Shown here: piece after piece, positions 12,244 to 23,872 of the stretch
How the letters are laid out: every line of letters begins with the position of its first letter
Numbering within the stretch: the stretch's first letter is position 1
Assembly: GCF_905171765.1 (NCBI RefSeq)
Contig: NC_053390.1
Location: 136,540,820 to 136,604,819, forward strand
Origin: Bufo bufo
Taxonomy: Eukaryota; Chordata; Amphibia; Anura; Bufonidae
Direction: 5' to 3'
Length of the DNA: 64,000 nucleotides
Program-made: the position numbers and the translations under genes
The notes under the pieces: generated by a model
Told to the model about the DNA's origin: nothing
What the model saw: only the letters and a program-made list of their open reading frames with translations
Database searches by the model: none

Positions 12244-12726
12244 GTAAGTATTTGATAAATTCTGTATGTTCTGTGTCTTAACCCACCCCCCCAAAAGGGT
12301 TTCAACACCACTGAAAAGATATACTATAATTGTCACAGCACAATTCAGTATTAGCATGTGTTATGTAGTGGTTTTATAGAAGACTGCAGGTTAGCCCCCG
12401 GCATTATCTTAACTCAGAATATTCACAGGTACAACCCCCTAAGATGCAGCCCTGGAGTTAAATTCAGCTATGCTATATCAATGCTGTGGCCTCTTCACTG
12501 TTTTTCTCTGCTCAGCAGCACCCTCAACCTCATGATGTGCAGAGAAATTTAGCTGGCCCCACTCTCTTGCTGCAGTTCTTCTGCACAGAGTTTACTTGGC
12601 ACCACTGTGCAAAAAAAGACCGTGCAGGGGCCGTAACACTGCCAGATATCAGACCACCAGCGATCATAAAGTGATGGCACATTTTAGTAATATGTCATTC
12701 ACCTTTATAAGCGATAAAAGGTTTTT

Positions 12727-13528
12727 ATGAGGTTCTTTTTAAAAATGCATTCTAGTTTTCTGGTTTTCCTTAAAGTCTCCCAGCTTCTCTCTCTAACCTC
12801 CTCTCTTGGCCTTTCACAACTTTCTAACTCTCAGACACATAAAGATGGTAACACACTTGGCCTGGTCTTCTTCCGGCTTTGTTCAATCTCCAATAACTCA
12901 CCTCTCCTGCTTTCTGACTACAACGTCTTCTCCTTCACTCTCTCAAAGCTTCACCCATCCCAGCACACTCCTACTTATTACACATTCAGAAATCTACAGG
13001 CCATTGACCCTCATAGACTTACAGACACTCTACACTCAAAACTTCTCCCGAGCTGCACCAGTTTTCTGAAATGCTCTACCCCAAGAAATGAGGTTAGATC
13101 ACAATGTACACAGTTTTCGGTGCTACCTAAAAACACATCTTTTAGGATGGCCTATCATATCTCCTGATCTAACCCCTCTCCATATATAGACCATTTATCA
13201 TCATTTCAGGAACCTGATCCTCCACCAAACTGTCCACCACACCCAGAAGCACTTCATATATCGCCTGGTGACTGGCTCATGTCGTTTTATATCTGCTCCC
13301 CTATTTCCCCAAGATAGCTGGACCATTGTATAAAGCAAGCACTTTTACCTTTTGTCTCACCCCTATCTCCTCATAGATTGTAAGCTCTTGCGAGCAGGGC
13401 CCTCATTCCTCTTGGTGTAATTATTGACTTGTCTGTTGCTATGTTATTTATGAGGGTTTGTACTTGAACCCCTGAACTGTAAAGCGCTGCGTAATATGTT
13501 GGCGCTATATAAATAAAGATTATTATTA
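12727..13528 (+). mobile_element. L2/CR1-type LINE, 5'-truncated 3' end
   Basis: The conceptual translation near 13050-13150 has the C-terminal reverse-transcriptase pattern NALPQEMRL followed by FRCYLKTHLL, with a stop in the middle. The 3' UTR contains agattgtaagctcttgcgag and ends tatataaataaagattatta, the usual tail of such LINEs. The reading frame is broken; this is a dead fragment. Confidence 0.8.
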
Positions 13529-14050
13529 GGTGGCAAACATACTATAGCCAAAATGGCAACCCAGAGTTAGACCTCAAGTAGAAATCTTGCAAGGCTACCC
13601 ACTAGGAAGCTGTAGGGACTCACCGTGTGACCATATACTGCTGTGCATAATGCCATATGTTGGAGCTATTCTCCCCTAGAAGCAACGTTCTATAATATGG
13701 CACTCAGGCTGAACTGGTAGGATGGATGTCATTTTTCAGCCTAAAAAACTATGTTGCTATTAAGTGGAGCAGCAATCCCTAAAATTTAAAAACCCACCAA
13801 AAAAACTTTGTATGCCTTCGTATTATATAGATGCCGATGGGTGCCCTTAAACAGCTCCAAGTTTATATGGGGACATTGCCTTAGTCCTAAGATGCATGTT
13901 TGTAACATAAAGTATCGAAATCAGCTGCCGTATACTGTTGTAAATGGCGCCAGTGCAGAGAATATCAGGACTATCAGTTCCGTGTATGACATTGTAACTG
14001 TATCACACATTGTGAATAAGATACATCTTCATTCTTTTCTTATTTGCAAG

Positions 14051-14215
14051 GTACTGGTTTCTGAACCGCAGAGAACAGGAGACCCGGCTGGTGAAGCATA
14101 TTTGAGTGTGGTGCGAAGTCAAGGTGGTCACGGAGCTGTCAAAATAATTTGGATGGTAGAAGAAGCTGCACAATATGACCTCAGTCCATTAAATGGCACC
14201 CTTATCTTTAATGAG
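14051..14215 (+). CDS. ADGRV1: ADGRV1 exon 6: Calx-beta N-terminal half
   Basis: Acceptor tttgcaag ends at 14050; donor gag|gtgtgg at 14216 is a weak but usable 5' splice site. 55 codons, phase 0. The text includes VLVSEPQRTGDPAGEAYLSV and VKIIWMVEEAAQYDLSP, then NGTLIFNE, the usual run-up to the acidic turn. Confidence 0.87.
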
Positions 14216-14395
14216 GTGTGGAATTTGTAGGCATTTTTAAGACTCTTCTCATTGTATGAGCTGTGTTACATGTTCCTAATGTACTAGACAAGGCTGCTAA
14301 AAAAAAAGATGACGTAAGCTGAATGAAAGGATAAGACCTTCTTTCTGAGAAATCACTTTCCATTGTACAAATTGTCACAATACGGTATAAAATGA

Positions 14396-14512
14396 AACTT
14401 ACATAATACATTTCCTTTCAGTCTTTTCACACAGGACCAATTTATTTAAATAATGTTGGGTAAAAATTTACAGTGTTGCCGGTCAGTCTGTCCTGAGATC
14501 TTCGAAATGATT
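14396..14512. repeat. dispersed repeat copy 2 (direct with 10025)
   Basis: Same orientation and boundaries as the copy at 10025-10147. The two copies flank the exons at 11058, 12064 and 14051. Confidence 0.85.
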
Positions 14513-14719
14513 TCTATATTACGTTTTATCATCTAATGAACTACTACTCATCAGCAAATCAAATAAACAATAAAGCCTTTAGCAGAGGACATCATGTTTT
14601 TCATTTTAGGCTGTGTGTGCTACAGAGACTGCAAAAATAGACATCACAGGGATTTGGTTAATATCAGAATGTGTTAAAGAGGATCTATCGGTAGATCACA
14701 ATACAAACTGCATAGATTA

Positions 14720-14860
14720 CAGTGGTCCCTCAAGACACAATGGCCTCAGGATACAATATTTTCAACATACAATCGTCTTTTCTGGCCCGTCGTAAGTTGA
14801 AACTAGAATCAACATACAATGCCTCAGACTCAGATCCAACCAATCAAGGCCACTTATCTG
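14720..14860. mobile_element. truncated mariner/Tigger-like MITE
   Basis: Starts cagtggtccctcaagacaca after TA and matches parts of 9517-9881, but lacks the second terminal repeat. Confidence 0.75.
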
Positions 14861-15286
14861 GTAAAATAGTTGGATTAGTGTATTTAGATCTCTTAGAACT
14901 GATGAGGCAGGTGTACTTACTTTGAAAACCCATGTTAGAATGGCTGTGCAATCTGTTATACAGCTGGAGAGTGAAACCGATCAGCTAAAACTCAAGTTTG
15001 CCCACCTAGAGCTTAACTGACAAGCATCTTTAACTCAACTTGTACTGAGCAGTGAGAAATGTCAGCATCAGCAGGGGAGGAGGTATACTGAAAGGCGCTT
15101 GTGGGAGAAGATTGAGTTTACTTTGTGAATACACTTGGACTTATCAGCTATCTCAGTCTTCTCAAAGTTAGTACCCCGGTCTTATCAGGTCTAAGATCTA
15201 CTTAATAACGTATGCAGTATCTATTGTGGAATCTGGTGACAAATCGTCTTTAAATGCATTGAAGCAGTTGTGCAAGGGGTTTATAT

Positions 15287-15590
15287 TGATGACCTATCCT
15301 GAGGATATCAGAGCGGTGGGGGTCCGACTCCTGGCACCCCACCAATCAGCTGTTTGAGGAGGAAGTAGTGAATGTGCGAGCGCTGGTTCCTCTTCAAGAT
15401 TACCCTGCACGTTGTCTTACTTGCGCAGAGTAACTACAAGTGCTGATCTCTTATACTTGAATGAGACAAGCTCTTGCAATTACACAGTGCTGCCGCTGCA
15501 AGCGATAGAAGGGGCCATGTAATCTTGGGGAGGAAGAGGAACTCACACGAGCACCGCATCCGAGGTGGGAGTGTCCTCTTAAGTCCAGAC
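15287..15590. repeat. copy of the ggataggtcatca palindrome family
   Basis: Starts ttgatgacctatcctgagga and has caatcagctgtttgag. The right arm is weakly preserved near 15540-15590. Confidence 0.6.
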
Positions 15591-16072
15591 TACACATCAA
15601 CTTATGGTTGATGTGTTAATCAAGGTAAAATCGACAAGGTGATAGCCATTTTCTTTGCCTGAGGCAATCATTGATATTGTGTTTTACTGCAACGTACAGC
15701 TGCAAGCCCCGATGGAGCCCAAACCTAAAGCAGACAGCTTATTGAAATCTTCAGGTGTTAAATGTAGCATTTCATGTTCACCATTGTACAAATGATATTG
15801 ATTTTCTGGTAACTAGTGATGTAGCTTAAGGGGCTCAAAAGACCTCTCTGCCATATTATAGAATGTGGTGTCATAATTGACCAATATTGCCCTGTCACTA
15901 GACCAAAAAATTCCTATTGATGTCTGTCTGTCTGCCTATCTATCTTGAAATCATTACATTTGAGGGCATCTAGACTCTGGTAGAGATTTTACATCATGGG
16001 GCAGGTACTTCCAGCTGTCCCTGTAATGACTGATTATACCACACTAAAACACTGGTTATGCTAGATTTGTTA

Positions 16073-16768
16073 TTAAAGGGTTTCTATCACTTCGTTTCAC
16101 CTATTTAGCTTTCAGACACTAGCGATCCGCTAGTGTCTGCTTTATCTAACCATCCTAATATAAGAGCTTATTGTCCTGCCGTTTAGCTAAAAAAATAACT
16201 TATATAGATATGCAAATGAGCCTCTAGGTGCTATGGGGGCGTGATTAGCACCTAGAGGCTCCGTCTACCTTAACAAACTGCCGCCGCCCAGCGCGTCCCT
16301 CCAGCCCGCCCATCTCCTCCGGAATGCGATGCTCCTCGTATTCTGCGCATGCGCAGTGAATATCTGATCGCTTCCCTGCTCAGACATCTCCACTGCGCCT
16401 GCGCCGATGACGTCATAGTGCTCCGAGGAACAGGCGCAGTGGAGATGTCTGAGCAGGGAAGCGATCAGACATTCACTGCGCATGCGCAGAACAGAGACGC
16501 GCACGGAGAGGATCGCTTCAGCTGGAGATGGGCGGGCTGGAGGGACGCGCTGGGCGGCGGCAGTTTGTTAAGGTAGACGGAGCCTCTAGGTGCTAATGAC
16601 GCCCCCATAGCACCTAGAGGCTCATTTGCATATCTATATAAGTTATTTTTTTAGCTAAACGGCAGGACAATAAGCTCTTATATTAGGATGGTTAGATAAA
16701 GCAGACACTAGCGGATCGCTAGTGTCTGAAAGCTAAATAGGTGAAACGAAGTGATAGAAACCCTTTAA
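16073..16768. mobile_element. long foldback element, TTAA duplication
   Basis: Two nearly perfect arms of about 330 bp run from agggtttctatcacttcg to cgaagtgatagaaaccct, with TTAA at 16073-16076 and 16765-16768. The arms are GC-rich near the centre and carry tgcgcatgcgca twice (about 16345 and 16478), with gatgacgtcat near 16405. TTAA is the target of piggyBac and Kolobok transposons; which one is not decided. It ends 33 nt before an ADGRV1 exon. Confidence 0.88.
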
Positions 16769-16801
16769 TCATGCTCTATTAATATATCCTTTTTTTTTCA
16801 G

Positions 16802-16919
16802 AGCGATACCAAAAAAACATTCACAATCCAAGCTATACAGGATGGCCTACTTGAGGGAGAAGAAAGGTTCACAGTTCAGTTGGTGTCAGCAGAGTATTCC
16901 GTCATTTCCCCAGTAGATG
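16802..16919 (+). CDS. ADGRV1: ADGRV1 exon 7: Calx-beta acidic turn
   Basis: A poly-T tract and acceptor ttcag end at 16801; donor g|gtaaag at 16920. 118 nt, phase 0 in and phase 1 out. It encodes SDTKKTFTIQAIQDGLLEGE and ERFTVQLVSAEYS. The TTAA-type foldback 16073-16768 ends only 33 nt upstream of this exon, so the exon's branch-point region lies in or next to it. Confidence 0.88.
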
Positions 16920-18372
16920 GTAAAGCTTATGCTTTCAACATGGCCGATTCTTTTGAAGAAGTTTCTGACAGCGCCATTTTCTCCTTTCACTGTTTAGAAC
17001 ACAAGCATTCATGTGCATGGGAGTGGGGGTCAGCCGATAGCTATCAAAAGATTATGGTCAGCCTCATATCTTATCTGCTGCAGCAAAAATCACAAATTTT
17101 TGTGCAAAAGGGGGTTTTGCGGAAACGTTTTTGACGTGGCACCGCCAGTTTTATAGTGCAAGGGACTAGATAAATACCTCCAATAAGTCTACACAAATAG
17201 GGACACAAATAAGCACCTGTATTACACCTGCCTGAACAAGGTCCCCTACTGTTTTCTTTTTGTAAAACTAACGAACAACAATTGACAAAGATTGTTTATG
17301 GAGGGATTTAGTGAGTAGGAAATGGGTTTTCTGACTGATGAAAATATGAAAATCTTTCCCATCTCTCAATACAGTACATATTCCTCTTTAGTGTTATTCG
17401 TTTTCTCTATTACTGTAGTAGTAGTAGTAACAGGTACAGTCTCACAGAAAAAGTGGTCAGTATATTTTACTCTAATGATTGTATATGGACAGCGATACAG
17501 TGTAAAATGTACACCTTAGTGATGTTTGTGTGTGTGGTGCAAGTGTTTGCTGTGATTTATTCGACACCGGTGTCCAGATGCTGTTAATGTCTAGGTCATG
17601 GCATCAGTAAAGTCAATAAATGACCTAGAATGTAAGTGGGAAGTGGAGGGTGCGTGACTAGATGAGCAGGTATTGATCATCTTGCTCCATAAAAAAAATA
17701 AAAAAAAGGCATGACAATCAGAGAGCAAGTGTGCTCCTGGATTATATTGAGAGGAAGGTTTATAACATGCAGAGAAGTCCAAGTTACCCTTCCCCTGTGG
17801 CCATGTACGGGTATGTAGGGAGAGGAGGATCTATGTCTGTCCTCCTTTCTCTGTAGCTTGTCGGTACTTTACCACTGCCCCTCCATCCGCGCTAGCGAAG
17901 ATCATAGCTGGCTAAAGAGAAGGGAGTTATTTCAATCTGCCATATCTCAGGGTTGTTTAACAGATAAGAATCTAAGATTTTTTGGACAACACTACTGTAT
18001 ATGCTAGCTGCAGTACAGCCCAAGATTTAGAAATCTGGTTGGGAGTAAGAGTTGCTGGTTTTTTCAGCTCTCAGTTCAGGGCTCTATTTCCAGCTGTATC
18101 TCTGGCAGTTTTTCTGCTTTAAAAGACCTTGCTCATATCTCTGGCTGCTGTACAGCCTGAGATATAGCCATTAGTAGCAAGGACTATCATATATCCTTAG
18201 CTACTAAAGCACCACCCTGCAAGGACATATGAAATATGTCTTTGGCAGGGAAAGGGTTAAAAGAGTATTTACAGATCACATTTCATGACATAACGTTTAT
18301 CACAAAGTTGGTTGTGTGTTTTGTCCTTTGACATGTAATATTATATTTACAATTTCTCATACTGCATTTCAG
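16920..18372. other. intron sequence, nothing assigned
   Basis: Intron between exons 7 and 8. No further exon or bounded repeat was recognised. Confidence 0.5.
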
Positions 18373-18496
18373 GAGCAGCCACTGTTGTTATTGCTGGAGA
18401 TGTTGGAGCTTCTGGTGTGGTTGGGATAGCACCCTCATCCCTTCATGTCCTTATTGGTGAACCATCTACAAACTATAATGGAACAGCTCATATCAG
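18373..18496 (+). CDS. ADGRV1: ADGRV1 exon 8: inter-repeat linker and start of next Calx-beta
   Basis: Acceptor tttcag ends at 18372; donor ag|gtatga at 18497. 124 nt, phase 1 in and phase 2 out. It encodes AATVVIAGDVGASGVVGIAP and SSLHVLIGEPSTNYNGTAHI. This linker lacks the usual ND-P-G form. A TTAA-type palindrome begins 13 nt past the donor. Confidence 0.85.
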
Positions 18497-18509
18497 GTAT
18501 GATTATATC

Positions 18510-18825
18510 TTAATGGGCATCTGTCAGCAGATTTGTACCTATGAAACTGGCTGACCTGTTACATGTGCGCCTGGCAGCTGAATTCATCTGTGTCGGTCCC
18601 ATGTTCATATGTGCCTGCATTGCTGAGAATAATGATGTTTTAATATATGCAAATGAGCCTCTAAGAGCAACGGGAGCGTTGTCATTACACCTAGATGCTC
18701 TGCTCTCTCTGCAACCGCCACTCCCTCTGCACTAGGATTGACAGGACCAGGCGCAATATCGTTTACCTGGCCCTGTGAGTAAAGTGGAGAGGGTGCAGTA
18801 GTTGCAGAGATAGCTGTCACGTTCA
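18510..18825. mobile_element. half copy of the gggcatctgtcagcag TTAA family
   Basis: TTAA then tgggcatctgtcagcagatt; the first arm and the centre match 31802-32388. The second arm is replaced near 18825 by unrelated repeat (tcacgttcagtgtgggg onward). Confidence 0.75.
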
Positions 18826-19570
18826 GTGTGGGGGAAAAACTCCACACTAAACACAGGAGGGAAGGGGAACAGTAACTGGGCCTGGAAACTAGGGAAGAAA
18901 CAGGTCACCTCCTAAACAACCCTTATCCGAGCCCTACCTACCTATCAATATGAATAACCCTTGAAGGTAGGAATATTCATATGCTGTATACCTAGGCCCT
19001 TATATCCCTATAAGGCCCTGGAATGAGATTAGGACCAGAGACAAACCATTCCTCCCCAGATGGAAGTCTCTGTCTTAGGCCCAGATACAAACAACAGGAA
19101 ATATAACAAACACAAAACAATAAGAACAGACAAGACTTATGTGAAAGTAGAAAACTGGCAACTCCAGAAGCACCACAGAGTACAACCGACCAACTAGTTA
19201 GAAGGCAGGAAGAAAATCTATAAACCGCACCTCCAAGAGTGAGAAGCAGCTACTTATGGGAAAGGTAGTTTACCAACAAGCAACACCTTAAGCAAGGGGT
19301 GTGGTATTCACCAAAACACAACCACAATAAGATCCACAGTGAACTTTTCGCTCCGATCTCCTGGTACCTGCCACGGGAACGTCCGTCACCATAGCAGAGC
19401 GGACCGTATGCGGAACCATTCATTTCAATGGGTCCGCAAAAAAACTGAACAAGGATAGCACTGTTCTATTAAGGGCTAGCTGTTCTGTTCCACAAAGTAG
19501 GGAATGCACACGGACGTCATCTGTATTTTTTGTGGACCGCAAAATACATACGATCGTGTGCATGAGCCCT
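18826..19570. repeat. unassigned repeat block ending in half of a MITE
   Basis: 18826-19380 is purine-rich and not identified; it might be a retroelement LTR. 19395-19570 (ggaccgtatgcggaacc to gatcgtgtgcatgagccc) matches the right half of the tcatgcacacgac MITE family. Confidence 0.4.
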
Positions 19571-20187
19571 AAAGCAGCTGAAAAACAAAGACGCTAACTA
19601 CTCAGTAGAGTGCTACAACCACTTAGTTCTAGCGAGTGGTGAGGTCACAGCACTCATCCATCACAGCTTCTATGATGTTCTCTTTGACATGTCAGAGTTT
19701 TTTTTAAATGACAGGGAGCCTTTAAGTGAAATTCTTCAATATGTATTTCCATCTATTGCCCAATGTTTGTGGCACACTGTCAAATGTCTCAATTAACAAC
19801 CAGGTTTATTATACAACTTTCTTGGACATCAATGATACCTACCTGAATCCAAGAATCCCATTGCCACCATGTTCCTGTGTAGGTACGGCATCCAAAGCAG
19901 AGAAATGTTTATCAGTTGATGCTTCTGATTGTTGTTTAACAGATACATAATATCATTTCAATCTGTTATTTTTGGGACCTTTCCAAACAACATTTATGAC
20001 AATGCAAGATCATAATTTTTCCACTGTTAAATTACAGCACAAAAAAAATCTTGGCAACGTCTTACATGGGGCAATGAGGTCCTTCTAGTTTTCTGCTTAA
20101 GCATAATTTGCGTGTTTACAAGGCATAAATGTGTTTGGCTTGACGAAATGGAATAACTGTTTCTGCTATCAAATATCTTTCCCATAG

Positions 20188-20326
20188 TCTGATCCGTGGT
20201 CCAGGAATTTTCGGTGACGTAACAGTGTACTGGAACATAACTCCAGCCCACCCTAATGACTTTGTAGAGACATCAGGAATGTTGACATTGAAAGACAGGC
20301 AGTCTGCTGCCGTAGTCATTATACAG
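20188..20326 (+). CDS. ADGRV1: ADGRV1 exon 9: Calx-beta strands
   Basis: Acceptor cccatag ends at 20187; donor cag|gtgggt at 20327. 139 nt, phase 2 in and phase 0 out. It encodes LIRGPGIFGDVTVYWNITP and ends SGMLTLKDRQSAAVVIIQ. The R-GPG-FG-VTV strand is a hallmark ADGRV1 pattern. Confidence 0.92.
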
Positions 20327-20530
20327 GTGGGTTATATCTTCAGTGGAATAACTATTTATACATATCATGTAGTGTGCTACATATTATCATTTAGGTGATT
20401 CAGTATTTTAATATTCATTAGCCCATTAGAAAAGTAAAGGTAGGCTTTACAAAAGAACAGATTTTTTCTATCACAGAGTAGACTTCCACATTAAGTCTAC
20501 ACAGTAGGATTCATTTTTTTTCTATAATTA

Positions 20531-20950
20531 GGCCTCATGCACACGACCGTTGTTTTATTCCATGTCCGTTGTTCCGTTTTTCGTGATTTTCTGCGGACCC
20601 ATTGACTTTCAATGGTTCCGTTGAAAGCTCAGCTAATGCACCGTTTGTTATCCGCGTCTGTGATCCATGGTTCCAGTCCGTCAAAAAAATATAACCTGTC
20701 CTATTTTTTTCACGGAAAACGGTTCGCGGACCCATTCAAGTCAACGGGACCGTGAAAAAACGCGGAGGCACACAAGATTGTCATCCGCGTCCCTTTTTTT
20801 CCTATCATTTGCATTGCAAACTTGACTTACACTTTTTTTTACTTTCCTTCATGTCTGGTGATCCTCCAAAAATAAAGGAAGACACACGGAAACAAAAACG
20901 GATCACGGAACAACGGAACGGAACACAACAACGGTCGTGTGCATGAGGCC
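20531..20950. mobile_element. palindromic MITE, TTA duplication
   Basis: ggcctcatgcacacgaccgt pairs with acggtcgtgtgcatgaggcc at the two ends, with TTA at 20528-20530 and 20951-20953. The terminal match is perfect over 20 bp. Confidence 0.88.
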
Positions 20951-21189
20951 TTAGATTGAGTTCTTACATCTTCCTGATTATCCTGTGGAGATGATGAACT
21001 GATTATATAAATGATTAGTATTTATTCGCTGTGCAGACATTACATTGTCCAGTATCATATTTATAGGGGTGGGAACCCTACTCCAGCAGAACATCCACTG
21101 TGTGCTACAAGGGCTCTGCTTGCAATTGTCCAGTATCATTTCATGGTGCTAAATAGTGAAAATCTACATGAATATCATAGCAACCCTTT

Positions 21190-21535
21190 CACAGTTCGCA
21201 TCTGTCAGCAGATTTGTACCTATGAAACTGACTGACCTGTTACTGGTGCGCTTGGCAGCTGATGGCACCAGCCTCTCCCCTCTGCTCTGAGTGATAGCTG
21301 TAGCATCCAAACAGGAGACTACTACAGCTGTCAGACAGAACAGCAGGATTAAGAAGTCCCTACCTAGCACTGTCAGCAGATTTGTACCTATGAAAGTAAC
21401 TGACACCTGTTACTGGTGCGCTTGGCATCTGATGGCACCAGCCTCTCCCCTCTGCTCTGAGTGATAGCTGTAGCATCCAAACAGGAGACCACTACAGCAG
21501 AACAGCAGGGCTAATAAGTCCCTACCTAGCACTGT
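21190..21535. repeat. direct tandem duplication, period about 164 bp
   Basis: gtcagcagatttgtaccta starts at about 21206 and 21370. Each is followed by ggcaccagcctctcccctct and ends tccctacctagcactgtca. The block is the left arm of a larger inverted structure whose right arm is 22231-22345. Confidence 0.8.
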
Positions 21536-21604
21536 CATCGGTTTTGTATGGTTAAAACTACTGGCAGACTCAATTTAAGGTAAGAAAAGTAGAGACTTTA
21601 CCAT

Positions 21605-22075
21605 TTTAGGGCATTTTTCAGCAGATTTGTATCTATTAAACCGGCTGACCTGTTACATGTGCTCTTGGCAGCTGAAGGCATCTGTGTTGGTCCCATGTTC
21701 ATATGTGTTCACATTGCTGAGAAAAATTATGGTTTAATATATGCAAATGAGCCTCTAGGGGCAATGGGGGTGTTACCGTTACATCTAGAGGCTCTGCTAT
21801 CTCTGCAACAGCCATGCCCTCTCCACTTCGATTGATAGGGCCAGACATGATGACATTTTCACTGCTTGGTACTGTCAGAAGGCACTTCAATTACAGAGAG
21901 AGCTGAGCCTCTCTGTGTAATGGCAAAGACCCCGTTGCTCCTAGAGGGTCACTTGCATATATTAAAACTTCATTTTTCTCAGCAATGCTGGCACATATGA
22001 ACATGGGACCAACACAGATGCCTTCAGCTGCCAAACACACAGCCAGTTTCATAGGTACAAATCTGATAACAGATT
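21605..22075. mobile_element. palindromic element of the gggcatctgtcagcag family, nested
   Basis: Arms such as ggcatctgtgttggtcccatg and its reverse complement (near 22005-22025) pair across the unit. It sits between the two arms of the outer inverted structure. Confidence 0.75.
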
Positions 22076-22078
22076 GGA

Positions 22079-22230
22079 GTCTGCCAGTAGTTTTGACCAT
22101 ACAAATAGAGTCTGCCAGTAGTTTTGACCATACAAATCGAGTCTGCCAATAGTTTTGACCATACAAATCGAGTCTGCCAGTAGTTTTGACCATACAAATC
22201 AAGTCTGCCAGTAGTTTTGACCATACAAAA
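22079..22230. repeat. 31-bp tandem repeat, 5 copies
   Basis: ctgccagtagttttgaccat recurs at 22081, 22112, 22143 (one change), 22174 and 22205, an exact 31-bp period. A single reverse-complement copy lies at about 21540-21575, so the unit was amplified on one arm only. The minus-strand open frame across it is just repeat translation. Confidence 0.93.
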
Positions 22231-22648
22231 CTGTTGACAGTGCTAGGTATGGACTTGGAAGAGCAGGACTTCTTAGCCCCGCTGTTCTGCGTGACAGCTG
22301 CAGTGGTCTCCTGTTTGGATGCTACAGCTGTCACTCAGAGCAGGGGGGAAGCTGTAGAGCAGCTTCACAGTGAAGCTCCACCTTCTGGACATTTGCAGGA
22401 GCAGAACCTTTGAGAATGAAATTACATATTCACACTGCTCCTACTATTTTGCAAAAGGTATATTTGTTGTGCTCTCCCTGGCTCCAACCTAGCTGCTGAC
22501 ATGTACCCTTTGATTTAATGAGAACAGTATCATGTGCTACCTCAATGTTTCCTTATCACTGAAAATCATATAATTGCTACTTGGAAATAAAATTTGATGC
22601 TACACCTACAGCTCTTCTCCTCCTTTATGTTCTATTTCCCATATTTAG

Positions 22649-22834
22649 GCTCTTGATGACATTGCTCCAGAGGAAAAAAGCTACTATCAGTTTTGTCTAA
22701 GTAAAATCAGTGAAGGAGGAATAATAAATGAATCAGCTAGAGTTGCCAATATCACCATGGTTTCCAGCGATCTCCCATATGGAAAATTTCAGTTTTCACA
22801 AACACTGCTGCAAATTTCTGAAGATGTTACTTGG
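22649..22834 (+). CDS. ADGRV1: ADGRV1 exon 10: acidic turn, linker, next repeat start
   Basis: Acceptor atttag ends at 22648; donor tgg|gtaaat at 22835. 62 codons, phase 0 at both ends. It encodes ALDDIAPEEKSYYQFCLSKI, then SSDLPYGKFQFSQTLLQI and SEDVTW. Confidence 0.9.
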
Positions 22835-22859
22835 GTAAATAACCATAAACATCCTGATT

Positions 22860-23847
22860 GTCATATAAATATAAATTTTGTCTCCTGTAACTTAACTAAC
22901 ATTTCATGAAACTTACTTTTATTTTCTACTTCTAAATTTTGACACATATAATTGTAGTTGTATCCATACATGTTAAATCCTTTCTTTATGGACATCTGTG
23001 TCATGTGATCCCCAGTCTAACTGCCAGTCCAGTGCTTGCTCTCCTGTATGGTTGACTTCCTGTGAACTTCAGGATAGCATTATCTTCTGCCAAAAGTAAA
23101 ATCTCAGACACTGCTCCCCTCTATCAAGCAGCATCCTCTTTGTTGCCCTGTTTGTTTCTACATGTACAGAGTGTTACTGAAAATATCATTTATGCCGTAT
23201 CCAAGACAGCTGTAGTGTCGTGAAATAGAGGACGAGTCCATACAATGATTTGCTGCAGAGTTATACAACTCCCCTGACTCATACTACCTGCCTGTACTAT
23301 CTGTGTGTGCAGAATCTCCAGGGTATTTCTATGCTCTGCCCTTCCTCCTTCTCTTAGAAGCACGGAAGGAGTAACCTACAACAAGCAGGAGGCAGAGGAG
23401 AAAGGCTGCAGCTGCTTCACAAAGAAATTTACTAAGGGATAAGAAGTTTTGCCTCATTTGCTGCCATTAGATAGGACTCAGAGCAGAGCAAGTGCAGTGT
23501 AGTGAGACTCCAAACCCTCTGTCTTGAGCAAGCCAGAGATATAGGAGCACATTTATTAAGACCGTCATTTTAGACACTTAATAACCATTATACCTGGCGG
23601 TGGCGCCGGCCTCTTCATAACTTCGGCGGACCCACTGCCATTTCTAAATGCAAGACAGCTTCATAGCTGTCTAACATTTAGACCGTTTTCTACGCCTAAA
23701 ACAGGCGTAGAAAATGGTAAATGAGACGGGCATGCCTCTGTGTGTAATAAGATTTTTCATGGTAATGTAGTTAGAAATATCATGTTTAAATATGTTGTAC
23801 AGTATGAAATACTATAATGAATAACCTGTTGTTTGAATTATATATAT
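22860..23847. other. intron sequence with weak repeat at the end
   Basis: No exon seen. 23545-23740 contains a common-looking block (catttattaagaccg to tgagacgggcatg) that is internally inverted (tctacgcctaaaa / ggcgtagaaaa). Confidence 0.45.
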
Positions 23848-23872
23848 AATGATGATGATGATGATGATGGTG
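23848..23872. repeat. GAT microsatellite
   Basis: Seven to eight uninterrupted gat units. Confidence 0.95.

Noticed and set aside
12727..13167. 146-codon open frame, looked at as a possible host gene
   Set aside because: The 3' part matches a LINE reverse-transcriptase C-terminus in another frame, and the tail is a LINE 3' UTR.
19726..19950. Possible extra ADGRV1 exon (74-codon + strand frame)
   Set aside because: No Calx-beta motif, and the flanking exons 8 and 9 already join in phase.
22079..22230. CRISPR-like array (31-bp spacing)
   Set aside because: Pure tandem repeat without spacers, also present once in inverted form on the other arm of the same element.
21891..22334. 147-codon minus-strand open frame with repeated YGQNYWQT text
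   Set aside because: It is the translation of the 31-bp tandem repeat plus a palindrome arm; no protein family signature.
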